A DNA stretch of 64,000 nucleotides, taken from positions 1-64,000 of the forward strand of contig NZ_QXGH01000042.1 in the NCBI RefSeq assembly GCF_003515065.1. The letters run 5' to 3'. The translations under genes and the position numbers were made by a program. The notes under the pieces are model-generated. The model saw nothing but the letters and a program-made list of their open reading frames with translations. It was not told the origin of the DNA and searched no databases. The stretch is from Nocardioides immobilis (GTDB lineage Bacteria > Actinomycetota > Actinomycetes > Propionibacteriales > Nocardioidaceae). This document shows, one piece after another, positions 8,832-16,702 of the stretch; the first letter of the stretch is position 1; the number at the start of each line of letters is the position of its first letter.

Positions 8832-11666
8832 ATGTACAGGCCCGCGATGCCCCCTCCATTCAAGCCGGCGGATGCTGCCAAAGCTGCAACGACAAATTCG
8901 ACGGTCCTGGACCACCTGGACCCAGCCACCGGCGAGACCTCGACGCGCGCATCGGACCGGCTTTCATTCGCTCACGACGCGTCCCACTACCTGTTGGTCC
9001 CACAAGCCATCGTCACTCCGCGCGACGCTGCACAGGTGGGCGAGTTGCTCCGACGAAGCGCCCTGCTGGGCCGTCCGCTGACGTTCCGGTCCGGCGGCAC
9101 CAGTCTTTCGGGCCAAGCTGGTACAGAACACGTCCTGGTCGACGTTCGCCGGCACTTCCGCGAGATCGAGGTCCTTGACGGCGGTGAGCGCGTGCGGGTG
9201 CAGCCTGGAGCGACAGTACGAGCGGTCAACGCCCGACTCGCACGCTACGGCCGCAAGCTTGGGCCAGATCCTGCCTCGGAGATCGCGTGCACCATTGGAG
9301 GCGTCGTCGCCAATAACTCCAGCGGCATGGCGTGCGGCACGGAATTCAACACCTACCGCACATTGGAATCGGCGGTCATCGTCCTTCCGAGCGGCACCGT
9401 GATCGACACAGGCGCACCCGACGCTGACCAACGACTGCGGCAGGTCGAACCCGACCTCTATGCCGGGCTAATCCGCCTGCGCGAGCGGGTTCGCGGCGAC
9501 GCCGAGTCCGTGAGCACGATCAGACGCCTGTTCGCGATCAAGAACACAATGGGTTACGGCGTCAACGCGTTTCTCGACCAATCCCAGCCCCTCGACATCC
9601 TGCTCCGCCTCATCATTGGCAGCGAAGGAACGCTGGCGTTCGTGGCCGAGGCGGTGTTCCGGACCGTCCCCCTCCCTGGGCATGTTGCGACGGGTCTGCT
9701 CGTGTTTCCCGACCTGGCCGCCGCGACAGGCTCGCTCGTGGAAATGGTCGATACCGGGCTCGCGACCATTGAACTTCTCGACGCGACGAGCTTGCGTGTC
9801 GCCCAGGATGATCCCTCGGCCGTCGCATACCTTCGTGACCTCGCAGTGGCCAAGCACGCGGCACTCCTGGTCGAACACCAGGCAGGCTCAAGCGACGAGC
9901 TGGCAGAACGCGTCGCGTCTTCCGCCGAACTGTTCAAGCAGCTACCGCTGGCGCTGCCCAGCGAGCTGAGTGCGGACGCGAGCGCTCGCGCTGCTCTGTG
10001 GCATATTCGCAAGGGCTTGTACACCGCCGTGGCAGGAGCGCGTCCCTCCGGAACGACAGCGCTGCTCGAAGACGTCGCTGTCCCGGTAGATCGGCTCCTC
10101 AACACTTGTGTCGAGCTCACCCGTCTGTTCGACGATCACGGCTATGGCGACAGCGTCATCTTCGGCCACGCCAAGGACGGCAACATCCATTTCCTTCTCA
10201 ACGAGGACTTCGAACAGCCAGAACTGGTGCAACGCTACTTGCGGTTCACAGAGGACATGGTCGACCTCGTCCTTGGCATGGGCGGCACCTTGAAGGCCGA
10301 GCACGGAACCGGCCGGACCATGGCTCCCTATGTTCGCCGCCAGTACGGCGACGAGCTCTACGATGTGATGCTCGCCGTCAAGTCACTGGTAGACCCACAC
10401 TGCGTCTTGAATCCGGGCGTGCTCCTCGATGAGGACCCGACGGCTCACATCATTCACCTTAAGACCACCCCCACGGTCGAGGAAGAAGTCGACCGCTGCG
10501 TCGAGTGCGGTTACTGCGAGCCCATCTGTCCATCAAAGGACCTGACGACGACACCGCGGCGGCGAATCGTCCTACGTCGTGAAATCGCTCGCGCCCGAGC
10601 CAACAGAGACAGCGCACTCGTCAAGGCCCTCGAAACCGAGTTCGACTACGACGTCGTGGACACGTGCGCCGTCGATGGGCTCTGCGAGACGAGCTGTCCC
10701 GTCCTGATAAACACCGGCGACCTGGTACGGCGCCTGCGCGCGGAAGCCCGCGGCGCCGCGAGCAACCAACTGTGGACAAGCGCCGCCAAACACTGGGACC
10801 TGTTCACCAGAGGCGCGAGCCAGGCCCTGACGGTCGCGGACACGCTCCCGGATCGATTTCCCGCAGCTGTCAGCGGAGTCGGACGAGCGGTTCTCGGTGC
10901 GGACGTCGTGCCTGCGTGGTCGTCGGACCTCCCGCTAGGAGGCAAGCGCCGCAACGCCCGGGTCGCCCCCCAGGCTTCCGCCGTGTACTTCCCTTCCTGC
11001 ACCTCGACGATGTTCGCACCCGCTGGCGACGGGACAGGCGTCCAGGATGCATTCCTGGCGCTGTGCGAGCGTGCCGGCGTCGAAGTGGCCGTGCCCAGCA
11101 GCATCGCCGGCCTGTGCTGCGGCACGCCTTGGAAGTCGAAGGGCTTGGCGAAGGGCTACCTCCATATGAGCGCCGAAGTGCTCGCCGCCCTGGAGGTGGC
11201 GACGAACCACGGCCGCATCCCGGTGGTCGTCGACGCAGCTTCGTGCACCGAAGGGTTGCACGGCCTGGCGGCAGGATCGGACATCTCGATCATCGACGCT
11301 GTGGAGTTCACCAGCACGGAGTTGCTGCCACGGCTGCCAGCAGGCAAGCCCATCCCCTCGCTGGTCCTGCACCCCACCTGCTCTTCGACCAGGCTCGGCC
11401 TTGGCGACGCCATTTCGCGCGTCGCCGCTGCAGCCGCCGAGACCGTCACCATTCCCGACGACTGGGGGTGCTGTGCCTTCGCGGGCGACCGCGGGCTTCT
11501 GCATCCGGAGCTCACGGCTTCCGCGACCGCCCGAGAGGCTGCCGGCGTCGACCCCACGGCACGTTCGCATGCTTCGGTCAACCGCACCTGCGAGCTCGGC
11601 ATGACCCGAGCTACTGGACACCCGTACCGACACGTTCTAGAGATCCTTGAGGAGACAACACGATGA
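8832..11666 (+). CDS. FAD-linked oxidase fused to Fe-S/CCG domains (D-2-hydroxyacid/lactate dehydrogenase type)
   Basis: A 944-residue fusion. The N-terminal part is a GlcD-like FAD-binding oxidase (VTPRDAAQVGELLRRSALLG, FRSGGTSLSGQAG, GGVVANNSSGMACG, IGSEGTLAFVAEA, VIFGHAKDGNIHF, LKAEHGTGRTMAPYVRRQYG). Two ferredoxin-like clusters follow (CVECGYCEPICP and CAVDGLCETSCP), then CCG-type segments (GLCCGTPWKSKG, DDWGCCAFAGDRG). Proteins of this build oxidise D-lactate, glycolate or similar 2-hydroxyacids and pass electrons to the quinone pool. It starts a plus-strand operon: its stop overlaps the next ATG by three bases. Co-transcription with sugar-acid genes suggests it oxidises a hydroxyacid end product. 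The ATG at 8832 has only a weak ribosome site, and an in-frame ATG at 8847 is an alternative. Confidence 0.85.
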   Translation: MYRPAMPPPFKPADAAKAATTNSTVLDHLDPATGETSTRASDRLSFAHDASHYLLVPQAIVTPRDAAQVGELLRRSALLGRPLTFRSGGTSLSGQAGTEHVLVDVRRHFREIEVLDGGERVRVQPGATVRAVNARLARYGRKLGPDPASEIACTIGGVVANNSSGMACGTEFNTYRTLESAVIVLPSGTVIDTGAPDADQRLRQVEPDLYAGLIRLRERVRGDAESVSTIRRLFAIKNTMGYGVNAFLDQSQPLDILLRLIIGSEGTLAFVAEAVFRTVPLPGHVATGLLVFPDLAAATGSLVEMVDTGLATIELLDATSLRVAQDDPSAVAYLRDLAVAKHAALLVEHQAGSSDELAERVASSAELFKQLPLALPSELSADASARAALWHIRKGLYTAVAGARPSGTTALLEDVAVPVDRLLNTCVELTRLFDDHGYGDSVIFGHAKDGNIHFLLNEDFEQPELVQRYLRFTEDMVDLVLGMGGTLKAEHGTGRTMAPYVRRQYGDELYDVMLAVKSLVDPHCVLNPGVLLDEDPTAHIIHLKTTPTVEEEVDRCVECGYCEPICPSKDLTTTPRRRIVLRREIARARANRDSALVKALETEFDYDVVDTCAVDGLCETSCPVLINTGDLVRRLRAEARGAASNQLWTSAAKHWDLFTRGASQALTVADTLPDRFPAAVSGVGRAVLGADVVPAWSSDLPLGGKRRNARVAPQASAVYFPSCTSTMFAPAGDGTGVQDAFLALCERAGVEVAVPSSIAGLCCGTPWKSKGLAKGYLHMSAEVLAALEVATNHGRIPVVVDAASCTEGLHGLAAGSDISIIDAVEFTSTELLPRLPAGKPIPSLVLHPTCSSTRLGLGDAISRVAAAAAETVTIPDDWGCCAFAGDRGLLHPELTASATAREAAGVDPTARSHASVNRTCELGMTRATGHPYRHVLEILEETTR

Positions 11667-12343
11667 ACCGTGAACGAACCGCACTCGTGACGGGCGGTGC
11701 AAGCGGGCTCGGTGCCGCGGCCGCCCAGAGGCTGCGCGCTGATGGTCTCGCCGTGACGACCGTCGACCTGGACGGCGCGGACAGGTCGTGCGACGTGACG
11801 GACCACGACGCCTTCACCGCCTTGGCCGATGAGGTCGGCCCGATCGACGTGCTGGTGAACTCCGCTGGGATCGTTGGACCTAACATGCCGTTGCTCGACA
11901 CCACGAACGAGCAGTGGCGATCCGTCCTCGAGGTCAACGTCCTAGGCACCGTCAACGCCATGCGCGCCTTTGTGCCCCGCATGCGTGAGCGCGGGTGGGG
12001 TCGAGTGGTGAACATCGCCAGCATGGCGGGCAAGGACGGCAACCCCGACCTCGCGGCGTACTCGGCATCGAAGGCTGCGGTTATCGCATTGACCAAGTCG
12101 GCCGGCAAGGAACTCGCGACGAGTGGCGTCCTGGTCAACGTCATCACGCCGGCGGTCATCGCTACTCGGTTCAACGACTCCACCGCGCCGGAGGTGCTCG
12201 CGCACATCACCTCGCTAATCCCGATGAAACGAGTCGGAAGGCCTGAGGAGGTCGCCGAGCTCATCGCATTTCTGTCCTCTGACCGGGTGAGCTTCTCCAC
12301 CGGTGCTGTCTACGACATCAGTGGAGGTCGCGCCACTTACTGA
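11663..12343 (+). CDS. short-chain dehydrogenase/reductase (probable deoxysugar-acid dehydrogenase)
   Basis: A 226-residue classical SDR. It has the nucleotide site TGGASGLG (residues 10-17), DVTDHDAF for the adenine ring, NSAG, active-site Ser in NIASMAG and YSASK. It uses NAD(P) to oxidise or reduce a secondary alcohol. The ATG overlaps the stop of the upstream oxidase gene (ATGA), and GAGGAG lies nine bases before it, so the two are translationally coupled. With an FAH-family hydrolase and an SMP-30 lactonase downstream, the best guess is 2-keto-3-deoxy-L-fuconate or -rhamnonate 4-dehydrogenase. Class is certain, substrate is inferred from context only. Confidence 0.8.
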   Translation: MNRERTALVTGGASGLGAAAAQRLRADGLAVTTVDLDGADRSCDVTDHDAFTALADEVGPIDVLVNSAGIVGPNMPLLDTTNEQWRSVLEVNVLGTVNAMRAFVPRMRERGWGRVVNIASMAGKDGNPDLAAYSASKAAVIALTKSAGKELATSGVLVNVITPAVIATRFNDSTAPEVLAHITSLIPMKRVGRPEEVAELIAFLSSDRVSFSTGAVYDISGGRATY

Positions 12344-12495
12344 CCATCACGCCGAGCGCAGACGACCCACTCCGCGTAACCGCCGTTGCACCGCCAGGGA
12401 AGCGCCACCGCATCCACCACCGTGCGCGCCGGCCCGCAGGCCGGCAAGCAAGAGCCACCCCCGACAGAAAATGAAAACGACCCGAAGGAACACCA

Positions 12496-13356
12496 ATGCA
12501 CCTCATGCGCATTGGCGCACCCGGCGCCGAGAAGCCGGTCGCGCGCATCGACGACCTCAGCTACGTCGACCTGTCCGACATCGTCAGCGATTTCGACGCG
12601 ACGTTCTTCGCCAGCGACGGCATCGATCGCATCCGGCCGATTGTGACCGACCGATCGTCTGGGGGGCAGGTGGCAGAGTTCGCGGGCGAGCGCATCGGTG
12701 CGCCCATCGCTCGACCCCACCAGATCCTCTGCGTGGGTCTTAACTACAGCGACCACGCCGCCGAGACAGGCCAGGCAGTGCCGACCGAACCCATTCTGTT
12801 CAACAAGGCGCCGAACACCATGATCGGACCCAACGACGACGTTCTCATCCCGCGCGGCTCGACCAAGCCCGACTGGGAAGTCGAGCTTGGGATCGTCATC
12901 GGGAAGAGAACTAGCTACCTGGAGTCCGTCGGTGAGGCTAGGGATGCGATCGCCGGGTGGGTGTTGGTCAACGACGTGAGCGAGCGAGCGTTCCAGCTCG
13001 AACGCAGCGGTCAATGGGTCAAGGGCAAGTCCGCCGAGACCTTCAATCCGGCCGGGCCATGGCTGGCGACCCTCGACGAGATCGACGACGTACTCCAACT
13101 CGACATGTGGCTCGACATCAACGGAAACCGTCGTCAGACCGGGAACACGAACACGATGATCTTCGACCCGTTCTTCATCGTGCATTACATCAGCCAGTTC
13201 ATGGTCCTCGAGCCCGGTGACCTCATCAACACCGGAACTCCTCCGGGAGTCGGCATGGGTTTGGAGCCCCAGGTCTGGCTCCAGCCCGGCGATGTCATGG
13301 AACTCGGGATCGAGGGACTCGGCAAGCAACGCCAAGAGGTCCGCGGCCCCCGCTGA
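12496..13356 (+). CDS. fumarylacetoacetate-hydrolase-family enzyme (diketo-deoxysugar-acid hydrolase candidate)
   Basis: A 286-residue FAH-superfamily protein. After a roughly 70-residue N-terminal domain comes the catalytic fold: ILCVGLNYSDHAAETG, EPILFNKAPNTMIGPNDDV, metal-binding DWEVELGIVIGK, GWVLVNDVSERAFQ, QWVKGKSAETFNPAGPWL, NTGTPPGVGMGL. The EVELG and DVSER segments supply the acidic divalent-metal ligands. Members cleave C-C bonds in 2,4-diketo acids. Closest in feel to those annotated as 2,4-diketo-3-deoxy-L-fuconate/rhamnonate hydrolases (products pyruvate and lactate) or ureidoglycolate lyase. AAGGA precedes the ATG by six bases. The 150-base gap before it is unremarkable. Confidence 0.82.
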   Translation: MHLMRIGAPGAEKPVARIDDLSYVDLSDIVSDFDATFFASDGIDRIRPIVTDRSSGGQVAEFAGERIGAPIARPHQILCVGLNYSDHAAETGQAVPTEPILFNKAPNTMIGPNDDVLIPRGSTKPDWEVELGIVIGKRTSYLESVGEARDAIAGWVLVNDVSERAFQLERSGQWVKGKSAETFNPAGPWLATLDEIDDVLQLDMWLDINGNRRQTGNTNTMIFDPFFIVHYISQFMVLEPGDLINTGTPPGVGMGLEPQVWLQPGDVMELGIEGLGKQRQEVRGPR

Positions 13357-13483
13357 CCCCGACCCGTCTGTACGAGACCAGACACCCCTTGGACATGCCT
13401 GGCTCCGGCTCGTCGGCAACCAATGAGCTTACCTCTACCCGTTGCTTGGCCCGCGAGCAACAGACGCAATGAAGGGACAGCAC

Positions 13484-14332
13484 GTGACTATCACCAGCGA
13501 ATGGACGCCACGAGAAGGCGAACGGTACGTCCTGGGCGAGGGCCCACGATTCGTCGACGGTCAACCACTGATCGTGGACATCCTCTCGGGCCGGCTTATC
13601 GACAGCGACAGCGGCCGAACGCTGATCCAGATCGACGAACCCCTCGGTGCCGTCGCACCCTTGACTGGGCGGAACGGCTGGATCGCCGCCGCAGGGACCG
13701 GTATTGCCCTCATTGACCCGGACGGAGTCGAGTGGCTCGCCAAGCCGGAGGTCTCAGCGGACACCCCCATGCGTATGAACGATGGCGTCGCCGATCCCAT
13801 GGGGCGGTTCTGGGCCGGCTCGATGGCTTACGACAACAGGCCCGGCGCGGGCTCTCTGTATCGCGTCGGCGTCGACCGCACGGTCGACCGAGTGCTGAAC
13901 GACCTCACCGTCCCCAACGGGCCCGCGTTCAGCAACGACGGGTCCGTCATGTACCTCGCGGACTCGGCACGTGGGGTCATCTTCCGCTTTGACGTCGACA
14001 CGACATTGGGTGACTTGGGTCCAGCCGTCGAGTGGGTCAGGGTTGAAGGCGGCTCGCCGGACGGAATGTGCGTCGACGAGAACGACCACCTGTGGTCTGC
14101 GGTGTGGGGAGGCTCCAGGATCGATCGTTACGCACCTGACGGCACGCGCACCGCCTCGGTTCCCGTTCCGGTCACCCAGCCCACCGCCGTCCTCATCACA
14201 CCCGACAAGCGCATCCTCGTCACAAGCGCATCCTTCGGTTTCGACCAACCGCAAGTCGATGACGGCGCGGTCTTCGTCGCCGAGACGACCGTTGCCGCAG
14301 CGCCTGCTGCCCGATACGGGCCGTCGAACTAG
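13484..14332 (+). CDS. SMP-30/gluconolactonase-family sugar lactonase
   Basis: A six-bladed beta-propeller hydrolase that opens sugar-acid lactones using one divalent metal. Family signatures: LGEGPRF with the first metal-ligand Glu, MNDGVADPMGRFWAGSM, LTVPNGPAFSNDGSVMYLADS, and SPDGMCVDENDHLWSAVWGGSRI. I chose the GTG at 13484 because AAGGGA sits eight bases upstream, giving 282 residues, normal for the family. The longer reading begins with a TTG at 13442. It completes an oxidase/SDR/FAH/lactonase set. A lactonase plus SDR would convert a sugar to its acid, but no dehydratase for the middle step is present. Confidence 0.85.
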   Translation: MTITSEWTPREGERYVLGEGPRFVDGQPLIVDILSGRLIDSDSGRTLIQIDEPLGAVAPLTGRNGWIAAAGTGIALIDPDGVEWLAKPEVSADTPMRMNDGVADPMGRFWAGSMAYDNRPGAGSLYRVGVDRTVDRVLNDLTVPNGPAFSNDGSVMYLADSARGVIFRFDVDTTLGDLGPAVEWVRVEGGSPDGMCVDENDHLWSAVWGGSRIDRYAPDGTRTASVPVPVTQPTAVLITPDKRILVTSASFGFDQPQVDDGAVFVAETTVAAAPAARYGPSN

Positions 14333-14420
14333 GGAGTGTCTTCTTAGTGACCACATACCTAAACCCGGTTTTTGCAACCCCGGACAAGTTCAGGGTCAGT
14401 GACTCCAGAGAGGGACCACT

Positions 14421-14699
14421 ATGGTCGCCAATTCCCCGACGCCCGTGCTCCGTCCTGGCGTCATCTACCGAGCTCGGGATCTGTTCGTGTGCTCGGACTT
14501 CCGGTGCGCCGGTCCGACAGTGGCGCAAACGGGCCGAACGATCGGCGGTGTTCCGTTTCAGCCCGTCCGCGGCCGCGACGTGATCGAGTTCGCCAGCGTG
14601 TCACCGGGCCGTGGGCTCACGTGCGAGTGCGGAGCGCTCGCCGCCACCTTCTCGTGGATCCGCGGCCTGCGGGTCGAGACGGTCTACGCGCATCAGTAG
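14421..14699 (+). CDS. conserved-looking small protein, function unknown
   Basis: A 92-residue protein following GAGAGGGACC and an ATG at 14421. The sequence (RPGVIYRARDLFVCSDFRCAG, TGRTIGGVPFQ, GLTCECGALAATFSW) is rich in ordered hydrophobic and Cys residues and does not look like an antisense shadow. Four Cys in a CxxxxxC and CxC arrangement could bind a metal. It starts 88 bases after the lactonase gene and precedes IS debris. I do not recognise the family and give no function. A small hairpin-like AAACCCGGTTTTT at 14365-14377 may end the upstream operon. Confidence 0.5.
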   Translation: MVANSPTPVLRPGVIYRARDLFVCSDFRCAGPTVAQTGRTIGGVPFQPVRGRDVIEFASVSPGRGLTCECGALAATFSWIRGLRVETVYAHQ

Positions 14700-14856
14700 G
14701 TCCGTGTGGGTGCGCTCTCTATCGGGATCTCGGGACAAGCCGCGCCCGTCCGGGTGAGGATCACCAAACTGATCGACCCCCGGGGTTCCGCTACCAACGG
14801 CCAAGTCGCGGTCCCCGCTGGTGGCCAACTAGAAGTCCCCACCCCCTCGCTGAGGT

Positions 14857-15003
14857 TCAGCTGGTCTTGAGTCGGGTTCCTCCTTTCGCTCGGGCCTGTC
14901 TCATTCGGTAGGAGTTGCCGTCGGTGACGACGGTGTGGCAGTGGTGCAGGAGGCGGTCGAGCATGCTGACCGCGGTGGTGTGCTCGGGTACGAACCGCCC
15001 CCA
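14857..15003 (-). pseudogene. IstB C-terminal fragment (IS21)
   Basis: Only the last 48 codons remain: WGRFVPEHTTAVSMLDRLLH, then HCHTVVTDGNSYRMRQAR and a short basic tail. This is the C-terminal end of an IS21 helper ATPase of a subgroup different from that at 98-712. It points leftward, toward the small gene at 14421. The 5' part is replaced by the opposite-strand IstB remnant that starts near 15090. The stretch 14700-14856 holds nothing I recognise. Confidence 0.65.
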
Positions 15004-15089
15004 GGAACTCGAACGGCCAGTGCCATGCGATCCCGAGCGACCTGCGTTCGTCGGAGGCCGGGACGAACCGGAACAGCAGTTACGCTCCG

Positions 15090-15372
15090 GTGTTGTCCAG
15101 CGGTGCGAACCCGAGCTACCTCCCGTTCGAGCAAGACGCCGCGAACCTATTATTCCAGCTCGCCTCATCCCGCTACGAACACGCCGCACTACTCTCGGGG
15201 CGTGGTCCTCCGCCGTCTGTCGGACCTGTTCACGACCTCGCTGATCCTGACCTCGAACCTGCCGTTCAGTGGCTGGGGAGGCGTGTTCGGCGACCAAGCC
15301 GTCGCCGCCGCGATGATCGACCGCATCGTCCACCACGCCGACGTCCTCACGTTGAAGGGCGTGCTCCGGTAA
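15090..15372 (+). pseudogene. IstB fragment, near-copy of the gene at 98-712
   Basis: Encodes SYLPFEQDAANLLFQLASSR and, after a frame change near 15190-15240, LILTSNLPFSGWGGVFGDQA and DRIVHHADVLTLKG, nearly identical to the 98-712 gene. About 50 unrelated bases sit between the two parts. The N-terminal ATPase core including Walker A is missing, and the end runs directly into ISL3 sequence. A decayed second copy of the same IS21-type element. Confidence 0.75.
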
Positions 15373-15384
15373 ATCCAGGGCGGT

Positions 15385-16374
15385 TCACAGTGTCCTTCGT
15401 CGGCTGGCGCACGAGCCGCTGGGTTGAGGCCCACCACGCTGGAAGTCACCGTGCGCCGCTACCGGTGCACGGGCTGCGGACACGTGTGGCGCCAGGACAC
15501 CACCCAAGCGGCCGAGCCGCGGGCGAAGCTGTCGCGTCGCGAGCTGCGGCGGGCACTTGAAGCATCGTGGTCCAACACCTGACCGTGCCCCGGGTCGCCG
15601 AAGGGCTCGGGTCGCGTGGGACGCCGCCAACAACGCCGTCCTGGCCGAAGGCAGGCGCGTGCTGATCGACGACGAGCATCGATTCGACGGCGTCACTGCG
15701 ATCGGGGTGGATGAGCACGTCTGGAGGCACACGCGCCGCGGCGGCAAGTACGTCACCGTGATCATCGACCTCACCGGCATCCGCGACGGCATCGGCCCCG
15801 CCCGGCTGCTCGACATGGTCGAGGGCCGCTCCAAGCAGGCATTCAAGACCTGGCTCGCCGACCGCCCGCAGACGTGGCGCGATGCCGTGGAGGTGGTCGC
15901 GATGGACGGGTTCACCGGGTTCAAGACCGCCACGAGCGAGGAACTCCCCGACGCGGTCGCCGTGATGGACCCCTTCCACGTCGTTCGCCTGGCCGGTGAC
16001 GCGCTCGACCGGTGCCGGCGCACGGTCCAGTTGGCAATCAACGGTCACCGTGGCTACAAGGGCGATCCGCTCTACTCCGCCCGCCGCACCCTGCACACCG
16101 GCGCCGAACTGCTGAAAGACAAGCAGCGCAACCGGCTGACCGCCCTATTCGCCGAGGAGCCCACGTCGAGGTCGAAGCCACCTGGGCCATCTACCAGCGA
16201 ATGATCGCCGCCTACCGCGAGCCCGATCGCGCCAAGGGCCGCGAGCTGATGATCAAGCTGATCGACTCGATCGGCCAGGGTGTACCGGAGGCGCTCACCG
16301 AGATCATCACGCTCGGCCGGACGCTGAAGCAGCGCGCCGACGTCCTGGCCTACTTCGACCGGCCCGGCACGTCG
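15385..16374 (+). pseudogene. ISL3-family transposase, frameshifted and C-terminally truncated
   Basis: Shows the ISL3 zinc-finger region (TVRRYRCTGCGHVWRQDTTQ near 15440) and the DDE core (VTAIGVDEHVWRHTRRGGKY, VTVIIDLTGIRDGIGPARLL, VVAMDGFTGFKTATSEELPD, AVMDPFHVVRLAGDALDRCR). At least two frameshifts interrupt it (near 15570 and 16165), after which IYQRMIAAYREPDRAKGREL continues in another frame. The reading stops at YFDRPGTSN, just before the usual TEAINGRLEHLRG catalytic-end segment, exactly where a tRNA-like sequence begins at 16385. The final catalytic Glu is therefore lost. Confidence 0.85.
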
Positions 16375-16384
16375 AACACACAAG

Positions 16385-16422
16385 GTGCGCCCATAGGGAT
16401 TCGAACCCCAAACCTTCTGATC
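16385..16422 (-). tRNA. 3' half of tRNA-Arg(ACG), possible att scar
   Basis: Read leftward the 38 bases give GATCAGAAGGTTTGGGGTTC then GAATCCCTATGGGCGCAC: the 3' anticodon stem, variable loop, TPsiC arm (GGTTCGAATCC) and acceptor strand of a tRNA. They agree with the usual bacterial tRNA-Arg(ACG), whose 5' acceptor strand reads GCGCCC. The 5' half, including the anticodon, is absent: upstream bases do not form the matching stem. Such 3' halves are left when an integrative element uses a tRNA gene as attachment site. No integrase is visible in the window. Confidence 0.6.
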
Positions 16423-16702
16423 TATCACAGCTCCCACGTCCGTGGGGCGGCCGATCGCGTCGGTCAATCTGGCGCCGGTCGTTTCCCCGCCGCGAGCAGC
16501 CCAACGCTTTCACAACGGTCATTCGACGCCGCCTGTTGAGCCGAGAGCGACGGACGTGACGCGCGGATCGCCGGCGGCGTGGGGCATGCGGCTGCCGGCA
16601 CGGTTGGGCCGCCCACTCGCCCGCGTAGCCGAGCCCCCCGGGGTATCAGGGAAACCCGTGAGCACCTGCGCGGCGTACGATCGGGACAAGGCAGGTGCTC
16701 AG

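Noticed and set aside
12337..13419. 360-codon minus-strand open frame
   Set aside because: Antisense to the FAH-family gene, with no start signal or motif of its own.
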